From Brevundimonas sp. A19_0 (GTDB lineage: Bacteria; Pseudomonadota; Alphaproteobacteria; Caulobacterales; Caulobacteraceae), in assembly GCF_017744255.1 (NCBI RefSeq), contig NZ_JAGHQP010000010.1:34859-98858 (forward strand): a stretch of 64,000 nucleotides of DNA, read 5' to 3'. Positions 24,581-32,623 of this stretch are shown here, piece by piece (within the stretch, counting starts at the first letter, position 1; every line of letters begins with the position of its first letter). The translations under genes and the position numbers were made by a program. Under the pieces are notes generated by a model. The model saw nothing but the letters and a program-made list of their open reading frames with translations, had not been told where the DNA came from and made no database searches.

Positions 24581-26188
24581 ATGATTACGCGTCGACAACT
24601 GGGTCTGGGAGCGGCCACCGCCGCCATCATGGGAGCCGCCCAGGCCGCCCATGCGCAGAATGCCCCGCAGGACCCGCCGATGGGCCGCCCCCAGGGCGTT
24701 CCCCCGTCGCGCGATCCGGCCGCCGTCGCCTTCTACAACGGCTTCAACGACCAGCTGGCCCGCCTGCCCGAGATCGAGCAGCCGGACGTGCGCGTCTTCT
24801 ACGAGATGAACGGCTGGACGCCCGTCTGGACGGCGCCGCGCCTTCAGGCCCTGCGCAGCGCGGCCTCCAAGGCCGAGCGCCATGGCCTGGCCCAGTACGA
24901 CTTCTTCGACTTCGACGGCCTGGCCGCCAATCGCGGCATGGCCGAGATGCTGACCACGGCGGCCGCCCTGCGCTACGCCCGGGTGCTCAGCGAGGGTCGC
25001 ATCCGCCCCGAGACGGTCGAGGACCTGTGGGAGATGCGCAAGAACCGCATCGACCTGCCGCTCGGCCTCTATCAGGCCCTGAACCGCGATCTGGTGTCAT
25101 GGTACGAGGGTCTGGCCCCCACCGACATCGGCTACAACAATCTGTCGGCGGGCTATGTCCGCTACCGCCGCATGATCCGCGAGGACGGTGGCTGGCCGAC
25201 CTTCAGCATCGGCGCCAATATCGAGCCCGGTGACGTGGATCGCCGTATTCCGACCCTGATCCGGCGTCTCGTGGCCGAAGGCGACCTGCCGGCGGCCGAG
25301 GGCGCACGCCTTCTGGGTCTGGCCGACAACTATTATGGCCCCGAGCTTCAGGAAGCGGTCCGCAGCTTCCAGGTTCGCCACGGCCTGGTGGTCGACGCCC
25401 GGATCGGTTCGGGCACCCAGCAGTCTCTCTCGGCCTCGGCCGAGGACCGCGCCCGTCAGATCGCCCTCAACCTCGAGCGCCGCCGCTGGCTGGCCCGTGA
25501 CGTCGAGCCCGAGCGGATCGAGGTCAATACGGCCGCCGCCATCATGGTCTACTGGAAGGACGGGCGCCCCGTTCACTCCAACCGGGTCGTGGTCGGCTCT
25601 GCGGCCAACCAGACGCCCAGCCTTGAAAAGCCGTTCGCCTCGGTCGTGGCCAATCCGCCCTGGTATGTGCCCGCCGGCATTGCCCGGAACGAGATCCTGC
25701 CGCGTGGGCCGGGCTATCTGGCGGCCAATGACATGTACGTCTCGAACGGCACGGTCATCCAGCGTGCAGGCCCCCACTCGGCCCTCGGCTATGTGAAGTT
25801 CGAACTGCGCGACAGCTACGCCATCTTCCTGCACGACACCCCTTCGAAGGCAGCCTTCAACCTGGCCTATCGCCACCGCAGCCACGGCTGCGTGCGGGTG
25901 CAGGACGCGGTCGACTTTGCCCGCCTGTTGCTGTCGCCCGACCCGCAGAAGCTGGCCGAGTTCGACACGGCCCAGGAAACCCGCCGCACCACACGCGTGA
26001 CCACCGGACGGGAAATCGGCGTGCGCCTGCTGTACTGGACCGCCTTTGTCGACGGTCAGGGCCGCGTGGCTTTCCGCGAGGACGTCTACAATCGCGATGA
26101 AAAGCTGGCCGAAGCGCTCGGCATCGCCGTCTCCCTGCCCCGCGCGGTGCAGGATGGCCGCGTCGATACCAACGACGTCGGGCCCTAG
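24581..26188 (+). CDS. L,D-transpeptidase (YkuD/YcbB-type) with peptidoglycan-binding domain
   Basis: This enzyme forms 3-3 crosslinks in peptidoglycan or attaches proteins, working in the periplasm. The 535-residue product has a Tat-type signal (MITRRQLGLGAATAAIMGAA, then AHA). An N-terminal region related to YcbB scaffolds follows (YNGFNDQLARLPEIE). A peptidoglycan-binding block lies near 255-285 (YYGPELQEAVRSFQVRHGLV). The YkuD catalytic domain is at about 320-450, with HDTPSKAAFNLAYRHRSHGC and RVQDAVDFARLLL; the catalytic Cys is in SHGCVRV near residue 434. The start is the ATG at 24581. It is not adjacent to other cell-wall genes here. Confidence 0.9.
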   Translation: MITRRQLGLGAATAAIMGAAQAAHAQNAPQDPPMGRPQGVPPSRDPAAVAFYNGFNDQLARLPEIEQPDVRVFYEMNGWTPVWTAPRLQALRSAASKAERHGLAQYDFFDFDGLAANRGMAEMLTTAAALRYARVLSEGRIRPETVEDLWEMRKNRIDLPLGLYQALNRDLVSWYEGLAPTDIGYNNLSAGYVRYRRMIREDGGWPTFSIGANIEPGDVDRRIPTLIRRLVAEGDLPAAEGARLLGLADNYYGPELQEAVRSFQVRHGLVVDARIGSGTQQSLSASAEDRARQIALNLERRRWLARDVEPERIEVNTAAAIMVYWKDGRPVHSNRVVVGSAANQTPSLEKPFASVVANPPWYVPAGIARNEILPRGPGYLAANDMYVSNGTVIQRAGPHSALGYVKFELRDSYAIFLHDTPSKAAFNLAYRHRSHGCVRVQDAVDFARLLLSPDPQKLAEFDTAQETRRTTRVTTGREIGVRLLYWTAFVDGQGRVAFREDVYNRDEKLAEALGIAVSLPRAVQDGRVDTNDVGP

Positions 26189-26194
26189 GCCGGA

Positions 26195-26746
26195 TCAGCT
26201 GGCCGCAGGGCCGCCGCCGAAGGCCGCCGACAGGCGGTCGAACTGGCTCTGAACCGGGTTGGGTGTGTCGGCCGGCGGAGTGGCATCGACGTACATGCGC
26301 CGGTCCAGATAGTGGATCCGGTCGTAGAGCTTCTCGGCCCTCACGCCATACTCGACCAGGGCGATCGGCAGGTCGGCGGGCGGCGGCGTCTCGGTATCGA
26401 TCTTTCGGGCGGCAAGGCGATAGCGCGGCTCACAGGCGGCGCTGGCGGTCATGTCGCCTTCGCGCACGGCCCGCTGCACCAGCAGCCAGGACGCAATCTG
26501 CATCAGACGGGTGGTCAGGCGCATGCTTTCGCCCGCATAGGCGAGCGCGGTCGCCCGCGACAGCAGCTTGGAGTCCCGACGGCCCTCGCCATCCAGATAG
26601 GCCGCCGTTTCCTCGACCAGTTCCATGCCTTCGCGGAAAGTGCGGTCGAACAGGTCCGAGCCGGCAAACTCCGTCACCACGGACAGCCGTGCGTCTCCGG
26701 CGGCGGCACCCGGCAGGGGGTGGGGCATGGACGTCTCTTCGGTCAT
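26195..26746 (-). CDS. rcdA: RcdA-like cell-cycle adaptor (DUF1465)
   Basis: In Caulobacter RcdA helps deliver CtrA to the ClpXP protease together with CpdR and PopA. The 183-residue product shows the DUF1465 blocks: FAGSDLFDRTFREGMELVEE, AAYLDGEGRRDSKLLSRATA, ESMRLTTRLMQIASWLLVQR and the Tyr-rich end EKLYDRIHYLDRRMYVDA. It is predicted to be mostly helical (three-helix bundle). The C-terminal tail (PPADTPNPVQSQFDRLSAAF) is flexible, as in the known protein. The start is the ATG at 26746; the frame is open to a GTG at 26752. It is followed upstream by the small DUF1192 gene. The family is certain; function in CtrA turnover is inferred from Caulobacter. Confidence 0.88.
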   Translation of the reverse strand: MTEETSMPHPLPGAAAGDARLSVVTEFAGSDLFDRTFREGMELVEETAAYLDGEGRRDSKLLSRATALAYAGESMRLTTRLMQIASWLLVQRAVREGDMTASAACEPRYRLAARKIDTETPPPADLPIALVEYGVRAEKLYDRIHYLDRRMYVDATPPADTPNPVQSQFDRLSAAFGGGPAAS

Positions 26747-26838
26747 CAACACTCAGTACCTGCAGCTATACCCGTTTGCCACGCGTGAAGCCCGGCCTCC
26801 CGGTTGCCTGCAACGGTCATGCCACGCCCGCCGTGCCG

Positions 26839-27045
26839 TTACGAGCCGAAGTTGAAGAGGGCATCGGCGGCGGACTTGCGCGCCGTCTTGCCCTTCATGG
26901 CGGTTCTCACCCGCTCGATCTCGGATTCCAGCTCGGCGATCCGCTGCTCACATTCCTCGACGGAATAGAGATCCAGGTCCTCGCGGGCCAGCCGGGCCAC
27001 CAGATCCCCCCGCTGCGGCCGCGGTTCGGCGTCGTCGATGAACAT
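26839..27045 (-). CDS. DUF1192 small protein
   Basis: A 68-residue protein of unknown function. The core LYSVEECEQRIAELESEIERVRTAMKGK (here in pieces: LYSVEECEQRIAELE, IERVRTAMKGK) forms an amphipathic coiled helix, and the tail KSAADALFNFGS is the highly conserved end of DUF1192. The start is the ATG at 27045 with GGAGGCGGAC just upstream. It lies upstream of the rcdA-like gene on the same strand, with a gap of 92 bases; the two are often close in Caulobacterales. It is divergent from the quinone oxidoreductase gene at 27120. Confidence 0.87.
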   Translation of the reverse strand: MFIDDAEPRPQRGDLVARLAREDLDLYSVEECEQRIAELESEIERVRTAMKGKTARKSAADALFNFGS

Positions 27046-27119
27046 GTCCGCCTCCTTGGTTCACGCGTCTCAGCGACCTATCTGAACGCCCGGACACGGA
27101 TGATTGCAAGGGCGGCCCC

Positions 27120-28094
27120 ATGAAACAGATCACCATCGAGGGCGGCACAGGTCCCGCCACGGCCCTCCATTTGGGTGAGGTGCCGGACCTAGAGCCGGGT
27201 GCCGGACAGGTCCGCCTCCGGGTGCACGCCGCCGGGATCAATCGCCCCGACCTCTTGCAGCGTCAGGGCCTCTATCCCCCGCCCCCCGGCGCTCCGGAAA
27301 CCCTCGGCCTCGAGGTTGCGGGCGAGATCGACCGGCTTGGCGAGGGCGTGACCGGCTGGTCCTTGGGCGATCGGGTGTGCGCCCTGCTGGGCGGGGGCGG
27401 CTATGCCGAACAGGCGCTCGTCGACGCCCGGCATCTTTTCGCCGTTCCCGACGAGATGGACCTCGTTCAGGCCGCCGCCCTGCCCGAGACCCTGTCGACC
27501 GTCTTTGCCAATGTGTTCGAGGACGGCCGGCTGAAGGCCGGAGAGACCTTCCTGATCCACGGCGCCACCAGCGGCATCGGCGTGACCGCCATCCAGATGG
27601 CGAAGGCGGCGGGCGCCCGCGTCATCGCCACCTCGCGCGGCGAGGCCAAGGCCCGGGCGGCGCGCGATCTGGGCGCGGACCTAAGCCTCGATGTCGGCTC
27701 GGACGATCTGGAGGCCGCCATTCGCGAGGCCGGAGGGGCCGATGTCATCCTCGACATGGTGGGTGCCGACTATGCCGCCCTCAACCAGGCGGTGCTGAAG
27801 CCCGGCGGGCGCTGGTGCGTGATCGCCACTCTCAGCGGCGCCCGGGCCGAAATCGACCTGATGCGGATGATGCTGAAGCGGATCGTGCTGACCGGGTCGA
27901 CCCTCCGGTCCCGCAGTGCCGACGAAAAGGCCAGGCTGATCGCCGAGGTCCGACGCGTCGCCTGGCCGTGGGTCGAGGCGGGCCATGTGCGCCCCCCGAT
28001 CGAGGCGACCTTCCCGCTGAAGGATGCCGGTCTCGCCCACCTCCGGCTGGAAGCGGGCGAGCACATCGGCAAGATCGTTCTGGTGACCGGCTGA
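27120..28094 (+). CDS. NAD(P)H-quinone oxidoreductase (PIG3/zeta-crystallin type)
   Basis: A 324-residue medium-chain dehydrogenase of the QOR family, using NADPH to reduce quinones. The N-terminal GroES fold shows AGINRPDLLQRQGLYPPPPG, ALPETLSTVFANVFEDG, and the Rossmann domain has GATSGIGVTAIQMAKAAGA. A C-terminal block TLRSRSADEKARLIAEV is diagnostic of PIG3-type proteins. The zinc ligands of alcohol dehydrogenases are absent, as expected. It is divergent from the DUF1192 gene and ends one base before the stop of the convergent CVNH protein gene. Confidence 0.92.
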   Translation: MKQITIEGGTGPATALHLGEVPDLEPGAGQVRLRVHAAGINRPDLLQRQGLYPPPPGAPETLGLEVAGEIDRLGEGVTGWSLGDRVCALLGGGGYAEQALVDARHLFAVPDEMDLVQAAALPETLSTVFANVFEDGRLKAGETFLIHGATSGIGVTAIQMAKAAGARVIATSRGEAKARAARDLGADLSLDVGSDDLEAAIREAGGADVILDMVGADYAALNQAVLKPGGRWCVIATLSGARAEIDLMRMMLKRIVLTGSTLRSRSADEKARLIAEVRRVAWPWVEAGHVRPPIEATFPLKDAGLAHLRLEAGEHIGKIVLVTG

Positions 28095-28760
28095 TTACCA
28101 GCGGTCGCCCCGGCCACCCCGGCCCACGGGCCGCAGCGATGAGATGCGATCGTTCAGGCCCCAGCGGTCCAGATTGCTGACATCGCCGTTGACGCGCTGG
28201 CAGTTGCCCCGGAAGTAGGCGTCCGAGCAGACTTCCCACTCGCCTCGCAGGCGCATCGAGCTGATCTGGTCGTTGAAGCCCGAGCGATCCAGGTTCGGGA
28301 TTTCGCCCGTGAAGGTCGTCGAGGCCCCGCGGAAGCGGGCGTCCCGATAGACGGTGATCTCGGCCCGGTTGCCCCAGCCGCCGTTGCCCCCGCCCCAGCC
28401 GCCCCCGTTATTTCCGCCGCCCCAGCCACCGCCGTTGCCGCCGCGCCGGTCCTCGAAGTCCCCGCGCACCGGGCCACAGACCAGACGCCCGTTGTCATTG
28501 GCGATGTCATAGGGGCCGCAGCGGTTCAGTTCGATCGAGGTGCCGCGGATCCGGCCGCGCTCGTCGCGGCAGTCGGCGTAAAGCCGGCCCTGATTCACAT
28601 AGTCGCCGCTACAGGTGCGCGAATAGCTGCCACGGGGGGCGACCCGCTGCGGGTCCTGATAGTTGCCCGGCGCCCGTTGCGGATCCTGATGATCCACCGC
28701 CGGGGCGCCTCCGGCCATTGCCAGGGCCGATACGGCGGCCATGCCTGCCAAATTCAACAT
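28095..28760 (-). CDS. Secreted protein with CVNH-like and beta/gamma-crystallin domains
   Basis: The 221-residue product has three parts. A signal peptide (MLNLAGMAAVSALAMAGGAP) is followed by a domain resembling cyanovirin-N homologues (CVNH), about residues 45-97: SYSRTCSGDYVNQGRLYADC and SIELNRCGPYDIANDNGRLV. A Gly/Trp/Asn linker (about 106-132, GGWGGGN units) joins this to a pair of beta/gamma-crystallin Greek-key motifs (about 134-213): EITVYRDARFRGASTTFTG, then WEVCSDAYFRGNCQRVNGDV and LDRWGLNDRISSLRPV. CVNH domains often bind sugars, and beta/gamma-crystallin domains often bind Ca2+; in this protein both are inferred. Ribosome site GGAGG lies 8-12 bases before ATG 28760. The longer frame to 28793 is less likely. 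Confidence 0.8.
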   Translation of the reverse strand: MLNLAGMAAVSALAMAGGAPAVDHQDPQRAPGNYQDPQRVAPRGSYSRTCSGDYVNQGRLYADCRDERGRIRGTSIELNRCGPYDIANDNGRLVCGPVRGDFEDRRGGNGGGWGGGNNGGGWGGGNGGWGNRAEITVYRDARFRGASTTFTGEIPNLDRSGFNDQISSMRLRGEWEVCSDAYFRGNCQRVNGDVSNLDRWGLNDRISSLRPVGRGGRGDRW

Positions 28761-28974
28761 CGACTTTCCTCCACCAAAGGTCCCGAGGCCCAAACGCCTC
28801 CATGAGCCTCACTGTTCACTGTCGCAGATGAACCTTGGCTGTATGGCCTCGCCATATGGCGTTTTCTTTTCAGGCGAATGGGCCTATACGGAAACTCTCC
28901 GCGCCCGGCCGAAAGGTCGGGCGCCGCTGTTTCCGGCTCCGCCTTCCGGAGCCCTCCTGAACCGGAACGACGTC

Positions 28975-29640
28975 ATGACCGACATTCTCATGCCCAAGGC
29001 CACTGCGGTCTGGCTGGTGGACAATTCCTCGCTGACCTTCGAGCAGATCGCCGACTTCTGCGGCCTGCACCCGCTTGAGGTTCGCGGCATCGCCGACGGC
29101 GACGTGGCGCGCGATATCCGCGGCGCCGACCCGCTGGTCAACGGCCAGCTGACCCGCGACGAACTGGACAAGGCCCAGTCCGACTCCAGCTACCGCATGA
29201 AGGCCGTGGTCAGCCGCCACGCCGAACTGCTCAAGCCCGCCAAGGCTCCGCCGCGCTACACCCCGGTCTCGCGCCGTCAGGATCGCCCCGACGCCATCAT
29301 GTGGTTCGTCAAGAACCACCCCGAGGTGGCCGACGCCCAGATCGCCAAACTGCTCGGCACGACCAAGGCCACGATCGAGACGGTGCGCAACCGCACCCAC
29401 TGGAACAGCGCCAACATCAAACCGGTCGATCCCGTGACCCTGGGCCTGGTCGGCCAGATCGCCCTCGACGAGGTGATCCGCAAGGCGGCCGAGAAGAAGG
29501 CCCGCGAGGACGCCAAGAAGGGCGGCGCGACCCTGCAGTCGGCCGACGCCGAGCCGGCCGCCGAGGCCGAGTTCGAGCCGGAAGCCGCCGAGCGCCGCGA
29601 CCATCACACGGCCGAGTCCGTGTTCGGCTCGAACGACTGA
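28975..29640 (+). CDS. trcR: DUF1013 cell-cycle transcriptional regulator TrcR
   Basis: DUF1013 proteins are alphaproteobacterial regulators; NCBI names the family cell cycle transcriptional regulator TrcR (from memory). The 221-residue product begins MTDILMPKATAVWLVDNSSL, then TFEQIADFCGLHPLEVRGIA, which is a helix-turn-helix. Further blocks are YTPVSRRQDRPDAIMWFVKN, DAQIAKLLGTTKATIETVRN (a second helix-turn-helix) and HWNSANIKPVDPVTLGLV. The C-terminal 45 residues are charged and low-complexity (EEK/AEAE). The start is ATG 28975; the open frame reaching 28741 overlaps the CVNH gene and is not real. A perfect intrinsic terminator follows at 29666-29703. Confidence 0.83.
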   Translation: MTDILMPKATAVWLVDNSSLTFEQIADFCGLHPLEVRGIADGDVARDIRGADPLVNGQLTRDELDKAQSDSSYRMKAVVSRHAELLKPAKAPPRYTPVSRRQDRPDAIMWFVKNHPEVADAQIAKLLGTTKATIETVRNRTHWNSANIKPVDPVTLGLVGQIALDEVIRKAAEKKAREDAKKGGATLQSADAEPAAEAEFEPEAAERRDHHTAESVFGSND

Positions 29641-29665
29641 CGCAGCGTTCAGCGCCCAAACAGAA

Positions 29666-29703
29666 ACGGCCCCGGAGCATCTCCGGGGCCGTCGTCATTT
29701 TTG
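29666..29703 (+). terminator. Intrinsic terminator after trcR
   Basis: A perfect 12-base stem (ACGGCCCCGGAG with CTCCGGGGCCGT, loop CAT) is followed by a short T-run ATTTTT. Confidence 0.9.
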
Positions 29704-29715
29704 GGTGGCGTCTGG

Positions 29716-29889
29716 CTATCCGCTCTGTCGCTCAAGCCCGGCAATCTGCTCCTTGAGCCTGAGTTTTCGCAGCTTCAACGACTTGAGGTACAGCGGATCG
29801 GTGGCCGGGTGGGTCGTTTCCTTCTGGATCGCGGCATCCAGATTGCGGTGACGGTTTCCCAGTTCGCGAATACGCGCCTCGATGGTCAT
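29716..29889 (-). CDS. YdcH-like DUF465 small protein
   Basis: A 57-residue DUF465 protein: MTIEARIRELGNRHRNLDAA, then TDPLYLKSLKLRKLRLKEQI and AGLERQSG. The pattern is a helical hairpin (Lys/Leu heptads), as in E. coli YdcH. The function is unknown. AAGGAGGCG lies 7-15 bases before the ATG at 29889. The larger frame extending to 30063 has no such signal and is not used. A second DUF465 gene lies 1.2 kb away at 31133-31354, beyond ubiX and the TIGR02444 gene. Confidence 0.88.
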   Translation of the reverse strand: MTIEARIRELGNRHRNLDAAIQKETTHPATDPLYLKSLKLRKLRLKEQIAGLERQSG

Positions 29890-30016
29890 GGCTTGCGCCT
29901 CCTTGTCTAAGGGACCAGTAGATTGAGCGCCCGTCCGACGACCGTGTGGAATCACGTTTCGGTGATTCCGGCCACCGCCGGGCCTGATCAGCCTCTCCGG
30001 CAAAAGGGTCAAAGTT

Positions 30017-30619
30017 GTGAACGCTGCCGTACAAACTGACCAAAGACCCCTGATCGTCGGCATCAGCGGTGCGTCGGGCGTGATCTACGGCGTGCGCATG
30101 CTGGATGCCCTGCGCGACCTGGGCGTTTCGTCGCACCTCGTCGTTTCGCGCGCCGCCCTGCTGACCCTGTCGCAGGAAACCGACCTCTCGCCCCAGGACC
30201 TGACCGACCGCGCCGATGTGGTCCACAAGGTCGGTGACGTCGGTGCCTTGATCGCCTCCGGCTCGTTCCGCACGCGGGGCATGGTGATCGCCCCCTGCTC
30301 GATCCGCAGCGCCGGCGAGATCGCCACCGGCATCACCTCGACGCTCCTGACCCGCGCCGCCGACGTCACCCTCAAGGAGCGCCGACGTCTGGTCCTGATG
30401 GTGCGCGAAACCCCGCTGCACCTCGGCCATCTGCGCACCCTGACCGCCCTGTCCGAGATGGGCGCCATTATCGCCCCGCCCCTGCCCGCCCTCTATGCCC
30501 GCCCCGACAGTCTGGAGCAGATGATCGACCAGAGCGTCGGCCGGGTGCTGGACCTGTTCGATCTCGACTGGACCCCGGTGCGCCGCTGGAGCGGCCTGAC
30601 CGGCGGAGCGTCGGCGTGA
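30017..30619 (+). CDS. ubiX: Flavin prenyltransferase UbiX
   Basis: UbiX attaches dimethylallyl phosphate to FMN to make prenylated FMN, the cofactor that UbiD decarboxylases use in ubiquinone synthesis. The 200-residue product shows the FMN-binding loop VGISGASGVIYGVRML, SRAALLTLSQETDL, the conserved IAPCSIRSAGEIATGI, and RRRLVLMVRETPLHLGHLRT. Late residues PPLPALYARPDSLEQMIDQS also match. The start is GTG 30017 with AAGGG upstream. The gene downstream (30616) overlaps the stop by four bases (GTGA), so these two form an operon. No ubiD adjoins. Confidence 0.95.
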   Translation: MNAAVQTDQRPLIVGISGASGVIYGVRMLDALRDLGVSSHLVVSRAALLTLSQETDLSPQDLTDRADVVHKVGDVGALIASGSFRTRGMVIAPCSIRSAGEIATGITSTLLTRAADVTLKERRRLVLMVRETPLHLGHLRTLTALSEMGAIIAPPLPALYARPDSLEQMIDQSVGRVLDLFDLDWTPVRRWSGLTGGASA

Positions 30620-31086
30620 GCGCCCCCGGCTTCTGGGACTGGGCGCTCGAGGCCTATGGCCGTGAAGGCGTGTCCGACGCCTGCCTCGAGCTGCAGGACT
30701 CGCACGGTCAGAACGTCCCCCTGCTGCTCTGGGCGGCCTGGCTGGCGGCGCGGGGCGAGGCTGCTTCGGGCGAGACCGTCGAAGCCGCCTGCGACATTGC
30801 CCGCGCCTGGGACGAGACGACGGTCGAGCCCCTGCGCACACTCCGTCGCCGTCTGAAGTCGCCCCACCCGGATCTGGAGCCCGGCGCCCGTCTGGACATA
30901 CGCCAGAAGACCATCGAGCTGGAACGCCGCGCCGAACACCATCTGATGCAGGCGCTGGAGCATCTTCCGCGTGAGGCGGGAGCGGATACCGACAGCCTGA
31001 CCGCCCTGGTCGCCGTGGCCCGCGCCTGGTCGCCGGTCACGCCTCGAAATGAGCTGACCCGTCTCGCCGCGTGTCTTTCGGCCTGA
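30616..31086 (+). CDS. TIGR02444-family protein
   Basis: A 156-residue protein of unknown function, in the family TIGR02444 (DUF2390). Characteristic features are FWDWALEAYGREGVSDACLE and LQDSHGQNVPLLLWAAWL near the N-terminus (residues 5-44), and LRTLRRRLKSPHPDLEPGAR later. The start is GTG at 30616, in the last bases of ubiX, so translation is coupled. No motif suggests a reaction. Coupling to ubiX gives at best a hint of a role near quinone or flavin metabolism. Confidence 0.83.
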   Translation: MSAPGFWDWALEAYGREGVSDACLELQDSHGQNVPLLLWAAWLAARGEAASGETVEAACDIARAWDETTVEPLRTLRRRLKSPHPDLEPGARLDIRQKTIELERRAEHHLMQALEHLPREAGADTDSLTALVAVARAWSPVTPRNELTRLAACLSA

Positions 31087-31132
31087 GCCCGGCTCGGGTA
31101 TATAACCGCGACTTCAGGGGTAATCGGCAGCG

Positions 31133-31354
31133 ATGAACGACGACGCGAGTCTCACGGAAGAGGAACTGGCCCTCCACATCCGTCTGAAGGGCCTGCGTCA
31201 GGAGCACGCCGATCTGGATGCGGCCATCGAGGCCCTGTCCGAAACCGCCGTCCCGGACCAGCTCCGCATCGCCCGCCTGAAGCGGAAGAAACTGGCCCTC
31301 CGCGACGAGATCGTGAAGATCGAGGACCGCATCCTCCCCGACATCATCGCCTGA
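31133..31354 (+). CDS. YdcH-like DUF465 small protein (second copy)
   Basis: A 73-residue DUF465-type protein, helical and charged: LTEEELALHIRLKGLRQEHA, then DLDAAIEALSETAVPDQLRI and RLKRKKLALRDEIVKIEDRI. The heptad spacing matches YdcH. It is 47 bases after the TIGR02444 gene and ends 9 bases before the convergent GGDEF gene. The copy at 29716-29889 on the other strand shares the core LDAAI and the KxxLxLxxEI pattern, so the two are paralogues. Function unknown. Confidence 0.87.
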   Translation: MNDDASLTEEELALHIRLKGLRQEHADLDAAIEALSETAVPDQLRIARLKRKKLALRDEIVKIEDRILPDIIA

Positions 31355-31363
31355 CATCCGGCG

Positions 31364-31942
31364 TCAGCGCCCCGGCTTCCTCAGCCACATGGCGGCGTCG
31401 GCCTCGGCCAGCCAGGTCTCGACATCGGCCTGTCCGTTCCAGGCCCGGACCCCGAACGATCCGCCCAGCGGAATGCGTTGGCCCTCGTGGACGAACCCCT
31501 CGGTCCTGAGCGTCTCTGACAGGCGGGCGGCCTTGTCCCGACCTTCCTCGACCCCGGCATTCATCAGCAGAAGGCCGAACTCGTCCCCGCCCAGCCGGCC
31601 GACAGCATCCGATTCCCGCAGATTGTCGCGCATCAGCTCGGCCACCCGCACCAGGGCCGCATCCCCCGCCGCGTGGCCGTGGGTGTCATTGACCCCCTTG
31701 AAGCCGTCCAGATCCAGATAGAGCAGCACGGCGGGCACCTGATGCCGCTTGCAATAGGCCATGGCCCGGTGGAGCGCCGTCACGAAGCCGCGCCGGTTCA
31801 GCGCCGGGGTCAGGACATCGTGGTCTGCCGCCGCCTCGGCCGCCTCGGCGCGCGCGCGCAGGGCCTCGACCTCGGCCCGCAGCCGCTGCAGTTCGGCCTC
31901 CATGGCTTCGGGATCGGCAACGGGGACGGCGGTCTGGGACAC
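31364..31942 (-). CDS. Cytosolic GGDEF-domain diguanylate cyclase
   Basis: Diguanylate cyclases make c-di-GMP from two GTP. The 192-residue protein has a short N-terminal coiled coil (about residues 13-42, AELQRLRAEVEALRARAEAA) and then a GGDEF domain: DVLTPALNRRGFVTALHRAM, LLYLDLDGFKGVNDTHGHAA, and the active-site GGDEF in AVGRLGGDEFGLLLMNA (about 115-125). The inhibitory I-site RxxD (RESD) stands five residues before GGDEF. There is no membrane part and no sensor domain, so the coiled coil probably only dimerises it. The start is GTG 31942. It lies divergently 156 bases from purE. Confidence 0.9.
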   Translation of the reverse strand: MSQTAVPVADPEAMEAELQRLRAEVEALRARAEAAEAAADHDVLTPALNRRGFVTALHRAMAYCKRHQVPAVLLYLDLDGFKGVNDTHGHAAGDAALVRVAELMRDNLRESDAVGRLGGDEFGLLLMNAGVEEGRDKAARLSETLRTEGFVHEGQRIPLGGSFGVRAWNGQADVETWLAEADAAMWLRKPGR

Positions 31943-32098
31943 GGAAACGGCAGGGCTCCATAGTCAGTCGACGGGCCCCGACGGCCCGACTCAGGCGCTC
32001 TCGCCCGCCCCGATGCTACCGTGCTTGGTTGCAGGCGCAACGCGGGTGCTGTAACCGGCCCCTTCCCGCCCGCACGGGCGCGCCTTCGAGGGACACCC

Positions 32099-32623
32099 AT
32101 GGCCCCGTCCTCCGTGGAATCGACACCGCCCTCCGGCGATGAAACGGCGCCGGTCGCCGTCATCATGGGCAGCCGCTCGGACTGGCCCACCATGAAGGCC
32201 GCCACCGACAGCCTCGACCGTCTGGGCGTGGCCTGGTCGGCCCGGGTCGTCTCGGCCCACCGCACGCCGGATCGAATGGTCGCCTTCGCCCGCGAGGCCC
32301 GCGACAAGGGCATCAAGGTCATCATCGCCGGGGCCGGCGGCGCCGCCCACCTGCCCGGCATGGTCGCCTCCATGACCTCCCTGCCCGTGCTGGGCGTGCC
32401 GGTGCAGTCCAAGGCCCTCAGCGGCCTCGATTCCCTGCTGTCGATCGTCCAGATGCCCGGCGGCATCCCGGTCGGCACCCTGGCCATCGGCGAGGCCGGC
32501 GCGCGCAATGCCGGCATCCTCGCCGCCCAGATCCTGTCGCTGAACGACCCTGTGCTGGCCGGGCGGCTGGACGCCTTCCGCGAGGCCCAGACCGAATCCG
32601 TACCCGATACCGTCGAGGACTGA
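32099..32623 (+). CDS. purE: 5-(carboxyamino)imidazole ribonucleotide mutase PurE
   Basis: PurE converts N5-CAIR to CAIR in purine synthesis. The 174-residue product has the class I signatures: [20 protein letters not shown] (about 22-41), [11 protein letters not shown] (His and Arg of the active site), [20 protein letters not shown] and [20 protein letters not shown], then [13 protein letters not shown]. The start is ATG 32099. The open frame to 32021 lies in a non-coding stretch. purK begins in the last base of its stop codon (TGATG), which is the classical purEK operon: PurK makes N5-CAIR and PurE isomerises it. Confidence 0.96.
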   Translation: MAPSSVESTPPSGDETAPVAVIMGSRSDWPTMKAATDSLDRLGVAWSARVVSAHRTPDRMVAFAREARDKGIKVIIAGAGGAAHLPGMVASMTSLPVLGVPVQSKALSGLDSLLSIVQMPGGIPVGTLAIGEAGARNAGILAAQILSLNDPVLAGRLDAFREAQTESVPDTVED

